Assembly: GCA_023014365.1 (NCBI GenBank)
Contig: JAEBUN010000028.1
Location: 310,001 to 374,000 of the forward strand
Direction: 5' to 3'
Origin: Lepiota brunneoincarnata
Lineage: Eukaryota > Basidiomycota > Agaricomycetes > Agaricales > Agaricaceae
Length of the DNA: 64,000 bases
In this document: piece by piece, positions 25,997 to 39,271 of the stretch
How positions within the stretch are numbered: the stretch's first letter is position 1
Layout of the letters: each line of letters begins with the position of its first letter
Translations under genes and position numbers: made by a program
The notes under the pieces: generated by a model
The model's database searches: none
The model's input: the letters and a program-made list of their open reading frames with translations, nothing else
What the model was told of the DNA's origin: nothing

Positions 25997-27198
25997 CTAC
26001 ACCTTGCGCAAGGGTAGGACGGGTCTGGAAGATGACAACCGGGACCGGGCAAGAGAATCATTTTTCTTGGCGGTGTTATCCAGGATGCGCGCGCGTAGGA
26101 TATTCAAGGACGTTGTCTTCGAGCTGGAAGCTCCTGAGGCGGATTTGCTGGATGATATTAGTGGGACATCGACGCCCCCCACCCTCCGCCGCTTGCTGCT
26201 TTCCTGAGCTTCAACCTGTTGCCTTGCTTCCTCCCATGCTAATTTCGCCTCTGCCCTGGCCTTCGCGTCATCTTCAAGTAGGCTCAAGGACGCGGGTAAG
26301 CCATAACGACCCTTGATCTCGTCATCAGCTTTGCGTTTCTGCTGATCCATCTTCTTCTCCTCACGGAATTTCTTCCGTGCTTTCACAGAGAGGGAGTAGG
26401 GATCAGCATTGTAATGTTCAGAAACGGTCTGGAGCGCTTCCAGCCTGGGTATTTGCACTTTGGTTAGATTGTTCTGTGCTTCAGACGTCTTTTCAAGTGC
26501 TGCCAGGGGATCGTCTGGCGTGACTTTCCCTTCTGTGTCTATAGACAGAACAGACGTAAGGCACCCAGAAAGGACGGGTGAGAAGGTAGCTGACCATGTA
26601 TTGCGAATCCACCATTTTCTTCGGGGTCCCACTCTTCGTCCTTTTGGCGAGCGCCCGAGGTGACCACGTATCGCGTGTTCTGGGTTAGGGCCGGTCAGTA
26701 AACTGATCAGGAGGTCTCGATCCGGGATTGCATTACCTTGGGGTCGGTCTGGATTTCAAACCACCCGTCGCAGAGGTGACATTTACATCGAAAGGAGAAG
26801 ATGGGCGTTGAATAGTAGTTTCCTATCTTCTTCTTTTCGGCATTATATCGGACGCCCATACCGATATGGTTGTTGCATGTATCACTAATGGAGGCTATTC
26901 AAGCCAGCGAATTGAAGGAGCGGTGTGGTGTTGACATACCACCAGATGTTGAAGGGTAGTTCAAATCGCACTATGAGAATGCCTTGGTCGATCTTCCGGG
27001 CTCTGTCTCCGAGAGCATGTTTGCCTGGAATTGGGTGTGGTCAGAGGTACAGCGTGAAGCATAAAGCGAGGTTCTCGCCTCTGACTTTATTAAGACTCCC
27101 TTGAGAGGGATCATAGTCCGGTGGATAGTACCTGAAATTGCTTCGATGTCTGAACCCCAATGAATGCAACTACATACTCACTTGTTGAAGCCTTGCAT
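25997..27198 (-). CDS. CWC16/YJU2 family splicing factor (CCDC130-like)
   Basis: Six exons (27198-27182, 27131-27079, 27024-26940, 26884-26737, 26679-26595, 26538-25997) total 309 codons in frame. The family core is unmistakable: MQGFNKYYPPDYDPSQGSLN, LPFNIWCDTCNNHIGMGVRY, KKIGNYYSTPIFSFRCKCHL, CDGWFEIQTDPKNTRYVV, then a Lys/Glu-rich helical tail. The two CXXC pairs (CDTC, CHLC) form the zinc site seen in Yju2. Yju2 helps the spliceosome at the first catalytic step; the CCDC130 branch is a paralogue whose role is less clear. Intron 2 (27078-27025) needs a GC donor (GCGAGA). The gene diverges from RPS20 over 231 bp. Confidence 0.93.
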
Positions 27199-27429
27199 GA
27201 GGCGAAATGAGGGTTAGCAGGCAATCGCACACGAGACCTGTAAGGGGTATCGTGAGCGGAGCCTCCGTCTGAGCTTCGGATTTTGCCGAGCGATGGTATT
27301 TGCCAAACTCTAAATTCCGTATCCACAAAACCCGCGAACCAAGCCTTAGGTATTGTGCCTCCTCTACCGTGTTTCTGCCGTCCACTTACCGTGCTACAGT
27401 CACCTTCTGACTCATTTTAAGAATATACA

Positions 27430-27975
27430 ATGAGTTACGTCGCTAAGGGCGAAAAGGAATATGACGCAACCGGTGCCCCCGTTCCTGGGGCCAAAATTCA
27501 CAAAATTCGTATTACGCTCACGAGCAGCAACGTCAAGAACTTAGAAAAGTGTAAGTGTAGTCGCACACATAGTCACAACTGCGTTCTGATGACTTTTCCA
27601 TATAGTCTCCTCGGACCTCATTAACAGAGCCAAGGACAAGCAGCTGCGAGTCAAAGGTCCGGTCCGCCTCCCCACCAAGGTCTTGAAGATCACTACCCGC
27701 AAGACTGTGAGTGGAATGAAGACTCCCTTAAAGAGCAATCTATTGATGGTCCTTTTTTTTTTTTTTTCAGCCCTGCGGTGAGGGCTCCAAGACCTGGGAC
27801 CGCTATGAGCTCAAGATCCATAAGCGTTTAATCGACTTGCACGCCTCCAGTGAAATTGTTAAGCAGATCGTAAGTGTACCTTTGCGCAATGGGGTGAATG
27901 ACCGCTCACTTAGTCTCTTAGACAAGCATTAGCTTGGAGCCCGGTGTTGAGGTCGAGGTTACCATCTCCGCTTAA
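27430..27975 (+). CDS. RPS20: 40S ribosomal protein S20 (uS10)
   Basis: Exons 27430-27550, 27606-27706, 27771-27869 and 27922-27975 give 124 residues, the normal length for eukaryotic uS10. Diagnostic stretches are [57 protein letters not shown] and [12 protein letters not shown]. It is a small-subunit head protein. The third acceptor is preceded by an exceptionally long T run. Confidence 0.97.
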
Positions 27976-28155
27976 TATGCCTGGTCTGTAACGTAGGATG
28001 AATTATATGGAAGCATATGCCGTCTTGCTTGGCCACAGGCATTTACAAACATCAAGCAGCCCCTGAATGATCACATTTGGGAATGTAGAGGACTCGAGCA
28101 CCGAATCATCGATCGAGTTGGTCGGGGTATCGGGTATATTGAACAAGCAACAAAT

Positions 28156-31100
28156 TCAAAAATACACAGCGTAACTACCTATAACCGGACGGTGGTCGCT
28201 CCGCCCCTTCAACCGCCGCATAGCTCGGTCGTCGAGGGTCTGGTAGCTAAGACATACGACATCTCCTTTATGGTGCTTCAAGAGATTTTGGGGAACTGAA
28301 CTTGTTGCAGGTGTTGTCGGAGATGAACTGGAAGATTGTGGTGAGGTCAGGAAAGACGGGAAGAGCCGCCAAAAACTGTCCCGCGTCGAACTCTTTAGTT
28401 GAGAGTGATCCGTAGCGGAGCGAACAGGCTTTTGCAGTGTTGCGGGAGCAGAGGTAGGAGAGGTAGGAATTGTAGTAGCGGAGCTAGAACGACCTTTGAA
28501 TATCCGCCCCTTCGAACCCGAGACGTTAGGGGGTTGTGGTTGGAGGCTCTCATGCGACTGACTACGAATTAGCGGGGAACCAGGCAGTTGTGTTGTGCGA
28601 GAAAGCAGAGCGGACTGGACAACCGAGACAGATGCCGAATGGACGGTCTCCCGACCTGAATCCGAGGCTATTGAGAACATGGAGTCTTGAGAGGACGAGC
28701 GAGCCCGCGCTGATAATGGACGCATTGCGTTGACGAAACGCTGTACAAGCGGAGATTTTGAGCGACTAGGCATGCTACTGGACGGCTCCCCGTCACCCTC
28801 TGCCAAGTCTGGCTGCAGCGTCGACTTCCATAGAATCCTGTCACACCTATGTGCAAGGTCATTCTCGTGCATTTTCGCAACCATGAGAGGCGCTTACCAG
28901 CTTGGCACCCGCTGCTTATGTGAAGAATCGTAAGCAGTCTTGTCTTGATCATCTGTTGGTTCGTCGCTCTGCAAACTTGACTTTGTCGAGCTGAGTAGAA
29001 TTGCAGGAAGTTGCAAGTTATGATTGCCGTTCGACTCGAAAGAGTGCCGCTGCACGAAAGGCAGGTCGGGTTCTTCAAGCCTTGGGTCTCCTTCCAAGGA
29101 CTTCTGGACAGTGGGAACCGTAAGTGCCGATTTTTCCCGTGGAGATGATCTTGATGACTTATAGGGTGATGATGGGGAAAGGAGACCAAGCCATCTCTTC
29201 CTGGCCTTATGAATAGGTTCAGTCGAAGGTGTCATATCGGGCGTTGATATGGTGGGCGCAGGAACAAAATAATCAACTCTCTCCCCGTGTTCATCCGCTG
29301 ACTTGGGGTTGGTCGATGATGAAGATAACGAGGGTACGGATACCGCATCGTCACCGTCCACATCCTCCTCGCCCTTATCCTGCGCCAGTTGCTCCTGGGA
29401 CGTGAAGACGGGGCTTCCCGCTGGGCCACGTGTGGTTACTCCACGTCTGGTTTTCTTGAGTGTGCGCAAGACATCATACTTAAATGTAGGTGGGAAGTTA
29501 ATTGGTGCTTCATTGAATCCTACGAATGCCTTTCCTTCATCCATGAGCCTTTTCAGTTGGTCAAAATGAAGAGCCTGGGCGTATTCTGTGCGCTGTGTCA
29601 AAAACATGCATTTGCACGACTTCAATCGAGATACCTTGACGAGATATCAACCAATCTGCATGTAACCGAGTAATATCCAGCCTGAAGTTGAGGTCACCAC
29701 ACAAGAACGTGAAGTCGAATTTATCTGTGAGGTCTACAATTATCATGTCAGCCCACGTTTTGAAACCATTCTATTTGAGCATATCCGTTAACCTTCAGTC
29801 ATCATTCTGGGATCATCTGGTCGAAGATAAGAGTCAACAGAAAGTTCTGCCTGCTCAGCGGCTTTTCAGTTTGTGTCGAGGCCCTGTTCAAGTAAAAGCA
29901 ATAACCTTGATCTTGGACAAATTGGCGAGTCTGTGGTTCACTTTGCTTCCATGCGCTTGGGATATATCATAGAAAGGCTCCTTTAACAACTTTATGTAAA
30001 CCGACGTACCTGCAAGGTGGGCATTGAGGAATAAAAAGGTGGTTCCCTCAAGATCAATACTAATCCCAACCCCGCCCTTATTACCAACCCGTCCGCCGAT
30101 TAGACCAGCCGCAACCGCAGACTTAGAACATCCTGATTAGTAAATTTCAGTGATTTAATCTTGTACACAACAAATATATCAAATATATCACCTTTAACCA
30201 GCCCTTGTATGTCCCGGTGAACATATATGGCCATATAGATTCCCATTAACCGCTCTTTGACCAATAACTGATAGGGGCCCCTCCGGGGCTCTTTGGAGGG
30301 GGTCCGGCGTATGAGGGGCTTGGGTACACCAATATCCGCGATGGTTGGAACACCGTTACGAAGTCCATGGCCTCCGCCATTACACAGCCAATCTTCAACC
30401 ATCGACGTCCAGCCATAGGGGGGAGGGTGCTCGTGGGACATGTCCTCGTCTGCTTTCTTCCGTTTCCCCTCTTCTTTATCCTTGGGTTGTTTCGACCTGC
30501 TGGCATTGCTATCAGGCTCTTTGCTCTTTTCTTTCGTCCCCTCTTTCCCCTTCCCCCCTTCTCGCCCCCTGTCCTTCTCCTTCTCCCTGTCGTGCCTCCT
30601 GAAGCCTGCTCCAAAGCCCATTGGTATACCTATAAGATACCATTTAAGGATTGACAGCAAGGCAAAGACTTAAATGACGTTCCTGAGAGCGTCGGGCACT
30701 CTTGCCCCGCTCTGCGCAGCTCTCAGATGGAATATACGATCATAACGGTTCTTACTTACACGACGACGACGTGATAGGGGTGGTTGCCATCATTAGGCAA
30801 TGCGGGGAAACCGTCCATGGTGGGAGTCAGATTGCTATACGAAGGAACTTTACCAAGCAGCTCTTCGAGGTCACCCTGGCCATGGTAAGCATCCCATGAG
30901 TAACAGAAAGTACACAGAGAACTATTTCACCTTTGGCGAAGAATCATGCATGTTCCAAGTGACTATCTTGACTTTCAAGAAACGCGGTTGGGGGGCGCCT
31001 GTATACTGAGTAGGAGGTGCAGGCTTATAAGATGCTGAGCCAGACCAATAGCTCTGAAAACGAGAGAAAATGTTTGATGTAACTGGGACAAGGTAGCAGA

Positions 31101-31189
31101 GTATATGCCTATTAATACATATAATATATTTCGAGACCGGAATTCTGACCTGGGTGGGGCTTGGCTCCTAGAGCGGAGTTGTTAACCAT
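28156..31189 (-). CDS. Inositol polyphosphate 5-phosphatase (IPPc) with long insertions
   Basis: Catalytic motifs of the IPPc fold appear in order on the minus strand: IVTWNMHDSLPKGDLEELLG, AGQECPTLSG, GNKGGVGISIDLEGTTFLFL, FLCGDLNFRLDITRLH, INFPPTFKYDV, RVPSWCDRILW (joined across an intron within the Trp codon) and SDHRPVIGSYAVYF before the stop (TGA 28156-28158). These enzymes remove the 5-phosphate from inositol phosphates and phosphoinositides. Three regions interrupt the domain. A Lys/Glu-rich block follows AGQECP. About 190 Ser/Pro-rich residues lie between FKYDV and PSWCDR. About 170 Ser-rich residues lie before SDHRPV. The first exon is uncertain: an ATG at 31189 fits poorly in phase, so treat the start as approximate. 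Confidence 0.88.
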
Positions 31190-31436
31190 GGTACTGGTCC
31201 ACCTAATAACCAGTTTAACGATGGAGAGAGGATAGTTTATGGTCGCAAGCCACACGTCTGCCGCACGGAGTGGGCGCGGGAAGGTCACATAGAGAGGGAA
31301 GCAAGGTTGTTGCTACCGGAGAGCGTGGTAGGCTATGTAATTCTGGCTTCCCGGTAAAGGGTCGCGCTCATCATCACTGCATTTCCCACCATCAATTTTT
31401 CATTCAATCGTAATTAGGTACTTTACGATGGTTGTC

Positions 31437-33650
<2,214 letters not shown>

Positions 33651-35594
33651 GTTAGCTGGGACCTTATGAAGGGGGGGAGAGCCGACCGCGCGAAATCCTC
33701 TGCGCTCAGTCTTTTATCCTTGCTATCTCGTCTCTCTTTTTTTAGGGCTGTAGAGATCCTCCGATTTTGCCGCCGCCGCCTTGAGGTCACCTGGGAAGCA
33801 AAAGCCTAGCAGGATTGGCGACCACACCTTGCGGTAGAATTCTGAGGTCCATCGAACACCTCACGTAGGTCCGACGGATTTAGGCACCCGCGAACTTGAA
33901 TTCCTCAAAAAGTGTGCAGTCCGCGAGTGTCAGACTGTATATGCCATGCGGAACACATTATACAGGAGAAATTCGTTCACAATGATTGGTTATGCTTGCA
34001 GCCGACCTAGGTCATTCTGTTTGGTTCGAGAGGTCAGACACTGTGAGTGAACCGCGTGGACACCTCGAGTTTGGATAATATTCCAGGTCATCAAGTGTTC
34101 AAGTCTACCCAATAGGCCACTACAAAGGGAATCGCATACAAATCAAGAAGCCTCGATATGATATTCCTGTTGTGAGATGTCGCTGATGTTCGATGGAAGG
34201 CTATTACGAGTTGGGTGCGTTGAGGAATTGAAGCAGCGGAGCATGTGGTCCTGAAACAATTGAGTCATACGTGCCCAATCTTTGCGTGAGATTGCTTGGG
34301 ACTCACAATGCTGGTCAGTCTGGCAGCAACAACTTGCGTAGCCACAGCATGACAAAGGGTCTATAGAACCTGTCGGAGCTTACACTAGCGTGGCGATCCC
34401 TTTAAAACACTTGGAGCAATGATCTGATGCTCGGAGATACAGGAGTCGGCAGAGGTGGTGGCCCAATTTCGTTTGCTTGGTGACGTCGTGAGGAGAAATG
34501 CCCCAGGAGGTGAAATGTGGCAACTTCGCTGGGCTATATTTGTCGCCGAACACTTGTTGCTCAGAACGTCTGGGCTCTACTCGATGGAATGCGCGAAAGC
34601 ATGCTCGCGGCAAGGCAGCCGTACGAATGATAACACTGACGAAAATTGCCCTGAATGAAGCCAGTTCCTCTGAGCAGTGTATCAATTCTGTGGAGTGATA
34701 CTCATTTTTGGAAACGACATACAAAGAGACGGGCTTCTGCTGCACGAGGTTCGCATTCCTTTATTGAGGGTTCGGGGAAATTAGATGAAGAGACTGGTAT
34801 CTGAAGCACACGTGTGAACGCCCAAAAGCTCCTTGTGACACCTGCATTCATGGACATCTTCGGCATCGTGACCTCGATGCCGCAAGGCTAATTACTGTGG
34901 TCTCTGAGATTGTCTCTGTTCTACTGGCGCGGTCTTGTAGCGCATGACCGAATAAGAGAAATACAGTACCCGTTGACGGACCAGTTGTCTTCAAGTGATC
35001 CAGCCGAATACAATAGGACGTGGGGTTACAAAAATATACTGTAAAAAGTCTCCCAGCGTGCAAATTCCCGCCTACGAATAATGATATTCCGGGGTGCTTT
35101 GGGTCAAATGGGAGCCCGCACTGGGTGTTGCTACGGTCTGTTCTCCCTCTTAAAATAGGCGCTGCTGACAGCGGTTGCCTGGAGCATATCGAAAACCGAT
35201 TCGCCGACACCAAGAAACTTTTCTGCTACGGAGCGGAAGGTGGAATCGGATATAGCAGATGCGTCTGGCCTGATGATGGAGTCTTAGTGAGGAAACGGAG
35301 CGAAATGAATGTGAACAACGCACGAGAATCCACTAGATCGTCGGACGCCAGCTAGGACGGTTGATACAAGTACTGCGTCAACTGCGTAGTGGGCAAGCCT
35401 TCCAAGTGCCATTGCCTGCAGGTGCTAATTCGGTGGGTTACAAAGTGGCAGTAAGAGGAGAGTGCTTACGCGGTCCTATATAACCAGGTGTCTAGAGCGC
35501 ATGAACACGAAATCATTCGGCATGACCACGCATCCAAAAAAGGAAAATCATATTGACATTCATAAATAACACACATAACACTGAGTCCAGCCAT
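33651..35594. other. About 1.9 kb without a recognisable gene
   Basis: The left part is the chitinase promoter. Between about 34140 and 35400 several medium-length frames exist on both strands. A minus-strand run ending at 34143 is Cys-rich and reads like protein, as does one around 34850-35210, but they cannot be joined into a convincing model or assigned to a family. A hypothetical gene or a decayed gene is possible. Confidence 0.3.
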
Positions 35595-36837
35595 TCACCA
35601 CTCTGCAACCCCCCATCCGTTGAAAGCCACACCCCGAAGGTTCCACTGCCCCTCCTTGGGCTGAACATGACCACTCGTGTCAGTTGCTCGACTGTGAACC
35701 CGACCGCTTTCCGCGGCACATGGTATCTCGGCCTCCCAGATTGACCAGCTCCATTTACCTTGCTGATAGGTTATCCTCGTTCGCTCCCAGCTTTGACCGT
35801 CGTTTAGACTAATCTCTACTGAGCTTACATTTCCAGTAGGACCTGGAAGAGCGTAGCCCTTAATGAAGAGCGTGTCAGGGCGAAGATTTGTATGCAGTGC
35901 CGACAACAGAGTTGAGAGGCAGGGTTGTCATAGCTGGATACTTGGACCATAATGGTTTCGCAGCATCCTTAGTCTCGACCTGGCGAGTCACATGTTAAAG
36001 ACACCAGAAAACAAGCGAGGAAAAAGCGTACTTCAGGGGGTAGGACCTTATAGTCGAGCTGCTGATAGAAATTTGGTGACTCGGATGAAGAGACGATGAT
36101 GGTGTCAACCCATTTGACCCATCGAGCGCCAAGATAACCAGGGAGCAACGACGCGGAGAGGAGCTCCATGGTCCGGCGAGAGGTCTTCACCGTTCATCTA
36201 TAATAAAAAGTCAGTCACATTTCCGTCAGGTAGAAAAACTCCTGGAGGACCTCATAGGCAAGGATAACACCAGGATCTGATTCCAGGACGGCCGGTAAGG
36301 GGACGGAGGCACCGTAGTATTCGTCATCCTGGCAGAGTGTAGCATGTGAAGCAAAACACACATGGAAGCCTGCGCCATGGTCCGGAAGAAGGCCAAGGCG
36401 CTGCAGGATATCCCGGAGGGATGATCCTTCCCATGTGCAGTTTGCAACAACGCCATCTGCCCAAGGCACGCCATGGACAGGTTTAATGACCCCCATTTCT
36501 CTGCGTCGAATTCCGGCACACTAGCGAACTTGAGTTATGCTTGGCTTAGCTTAGAGGCTATTGAACTTACCTGGAGCACGGCGATGGCTTCAATCTTGGT
36601 AAACATTGACTTAATATCGTTGACTGTAAGTTTAAACTCCTGCCCGTTGCCCTTGAATGTTACAGCATATGTATTTGGGTCGAACTCGCGAACAGGACCG
36701 TGGTTGCGGCAATACACTAGCTCCTCAGGCGTAATTGGGAATTCGACGAGGGCAGCCGCAGTAGGTTCTGCATTAAACGGTTCTTTTCCGCGAAGTGTAA
36801 GAAGGAGTGAATGTTCTGGTTCGAGAGAGTAGTCCAT
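35595..36837 (-). CDS. Sulfite oxidase (molybdopterin enzyme), two apparent +1 frame breaks
   Basis: Exons 36837-36571, 36520-36251, 36197-36032 and 35979-35595. The Moco domain shows [20 protein letters not shown] (the family cysteine ligand of molybdenum), [20 protein letters not shown] and [17 protein letters not shown]. The dimerisation domain gives [20 protein letters not shown] and [10 protein letters not shown] at the C-terminus. There is no cytochrome b5 domain. The enzyme oxidises sulfite to sulfate. Conserved sequence changes frame twice, at GGG 36141-36143 and GGG 35878-35880 (CCC on the coding strand). The summed exons are 3n+2, as two inserted bases would give. A TCACGTG box lies 267 bp upstream. 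Confidence 0.85.
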
Positions 36838-37180
36838 AGTCAACAACGATGTAGCCACGCGTTGACTGCCCAGTTAGCTATGTAGATCCGAACCCGCGAT
36901 GTCATGACACAAACGTGACCCGAGATCTGGATCCGGTTCGAGACGGGATAGTCCGGAATTTGGAAGTTTGGAATGAACAAAATTTGCGGGACTGTAAGGG
37001 ATCTCTCGAACTGCATCCCCGGTAGCACAGGAAGAGAACGAATAGTTTCTGTCTCTCTCTGTCTCTCTGTCTCTCTCAAATCCCTCCGTCACTTGAGCTT
37101 GCATCACGTGGTGAGCTACAAAGCTTATAGGTGGACCAACAGTTGAAATTATTAAACGTGGAATGTACTAGGTCTACAGC
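36838..37180. other. SUOX promoter region and COX6B 3' UTR
   Basis: Contains a TC-rich microsatellite (37049-37077) and a TCACGTG motif at 37104-37110. No coding signal. Confidence 0.5.
37104..37110. promoter_or_regulatory. TCACGTG E-box upstream of sulfite oxidase
   Basis: TCACGTG is the core recognised by Cbf1-type bHLH factors, which control sulfur metabolism in yeasts. Its place upstream of a sulfite oxidase makes a regulatory role plausible, but this is inference from one motif. Confidence 0.35.
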
Positions 37181-37706
37181 TCAGGGCTCTAGAGACGCAG
37201 GGAATGTGCCACTTTCGCGTTGATCGTCCCATTTCGAAATCTACGGAGTGCACAGGGTCAGTTACCTACCCCGGTATTCTGAAGATAGTGAAGACCATAC
37301 CCATTCGTCTAGCACGGGTGGAAGTTAGCATGTGTAACATGAAGAATGAATACCATACGTACTGGGGCACAATGAGTTGTACGCCTTCTTGAATTGCTTG
37401 CAGGGAGCAAAGTCGTCGCCCTTTGCAGCGACGCACTTGAAATAGTCGGTGTAGTTCTGGAAGCTTTGCTCACATGTCGGTCATGCATAAATAACAACCA
37501 AAGAGATGCCCACCAGTTCCTCGTCTGGTTAGTGTTGGGGAACCGGGCTATAGGGAACGATCATCATCGGAAAAGGACGAGCGGTAGCTCGTGTGGCATA
37601 CCATCAAAGCCAACGGTCTGAAGGATGTATTTGCTATAGGAAAATGAGAGACGACGCGTCTCAAGTGCAGATGGACGTACCTGGAGAGGTCAGAGGCTTC
37701 AGACAT
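37181..37706 (-). CDS. COX12: Cytochrome c oxidase subunit VIb
   Basis: Six exons (37706-37681, 37633-37602, 37547-37514, 37463-37363, 37308-37301, 37240-37181) sum to 261 nt, 86 residues, the usual length. The twin CX9C / CX10C pattern is present: NQTRNCFQNYTDYFKCVAAK and DDFAPCKQFKKAYNSLCP, followed by NEWISKWDDQRESGTFPA. It is an intermembrane-space subunit of complex IV (COX6B, yeast Cox12). The fifth exon is only 8 nt (ACGAATGG) and is needed to read P-N-E-W-I. Its start lies 130 bp from the PRP18 start on the other strand. Confidence 0.93.
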
Positions 37707-37836
37707 GGCTGGAGAGGAGTTGTTGTGGTGAATGGCAATGGTCGGGTTCTGGCGGGATCGCAAAACCACAGGTCAGCTTTGATTACATAAACCGGCTCAG
37801 CCTGTGCAAGGAGCCTTGGCAGGTCAAACTTTGGCA
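37707..37836. promoter_or_regulatory. Divergent promoter, COX6B / PRP18
   Basis: The two start codons face away from each other across 130 bp, so both promoters must lie here. No individual element was recognised. Confidence 0.6.
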
Positions 37837-39129
37837 ATGGACACTCTGAAAGCCCTCGTCGCCGAGAAACGCAAGGCAGTTGAGGAAGCCCCTACGCGTC
37901 CCACAAAGTATCTACGCAGGGGGGAGCTTGAGCGTCTTAGGGAGGAGCAAGAAACAAAGGCTCTGGAGGAGAAACGAAAGGCCGAAGAGGCCAAGAGGCG
38001 AGAGGAAGAGGCAAAAGAGCCAGAAAGGGCTGCAAAGAAAGTAAGCTCTTGCTCTAGTCTCGTATTCGTAGTCTTCATACTGTATTGGAGAACAGGATAC
38101 ACCCACATCGAGATCACCATATCCCTCAATCCGGGACACAGAATCGCCCAATGTAGAGTCCTCTTTCAACATGACCAACGAAGAAACCATTCGTCGTCTC
38201 CGTGCCAAGGGTCAGCCAATTCGCCTTTTCGGCGAGTCGGACAAGGATCGCCGCTTGAGGTTGCGTGCCCTCGAGCTTATCGAGGAGAGAGGCCATGAGC
38301 GTCAAGGGGGTCACAACGACTTCAAAAAGGCTCTGGAAGACGTCGAAAACTGTGGAAAAAGAGCTTCAGAACAAGAACTCCAGAGGGAAAAAGAAGGAGG
38401 GGGAGCCTATCAATGTTGGTGTTTTAGACCTCAACCTCATAAAGACAGACCCGGACAAACTCTATCCCCTTATCTACTATGCCCTCAAAAAAGTTCTTAA
38501 GGAGTGGCAAGAGGCTATGGATGAGAGACCAGGTACGCCCCTGCAACTCGCCCCAGATCCAACCGTCAATCTACTTTACAGAACGTGTCAAACGATCCAC
38601 TCAGGGAAAGCTCGCAGCTGCAACCCAGGTCCAATCTGCAGACTACCTAAAACCACTGTTCAAGAACCTCCGATCAAGAGTAATGTCGTGTCTGTTCTGT
38701 GCGGGCCTCTGTCTGACCAAGGTCTAGTCACTCCCTGCCGACATGCTTGCCCGCATTGCCGAAATCGTGCATTATATGCAAAAACGGGAATACCAACAGG
38801 CCAATGATGCATACTTACGTCTTTCTATTGGAAATGCACCGTGGCCTATCGGTGTAACCATGGTTGGGTATATCGAAATGGCTACTTCAGTTCTTGCTTG
38901 GTGCTCACTTCTCCCCCAGCATTCACGAGCGTTCTGCACGAGAGAAGATTTCTCGCGATCAAGTCGCACATGTGCTCAATGACGAAGTCAGCCGCAAATA
39001 CATACAGAGCCTTAAACGGTGTGTGCCCGCCTTGTCCGGCTGCATCAGACCTCTCAACTGCTCCATAGGCTGCTCACATTCTCACAAACCAAATACCCAC
39101 CCGATGACATCTCACAGCTTATGGGTTGA
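37837..39129 (+). CDS. PRP18: Pre-mRNA-splicing factor 18 (one apparent +1 frame break)
   Basis: Exons 37837-38040, 38096-38532, 38582-38679, 38728-38867, 38920-39018 and 39069-39129. The N-terminal SFM-like motif is [20 protein letters not shown]. The Prp18 core follows: [66 protein letters not shown], then a C-terminal [14 protein letters not shown]. The protein acts in the second step of splicing with Slu7. Frame changes at AAAA 38346-38349 (…EDVE to [10 protein letters not shown]…), and the exons sum to 3n+1. It converges on JJJ1 142 bp away. Confidence 0.92.
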
Positions 39130-39271
39130 GGCTATCGCGGTCCTATTGTACTTGTTACCCTCTCGACTAATTTTGCACTGTATCATACTGGTTGTATACA
39201 CTTATGATGTTATCCCACAACAAGTGGCCGTAGTTTGGTTAGTTTGATGGTGACTGCACTACGAAGTAAGA

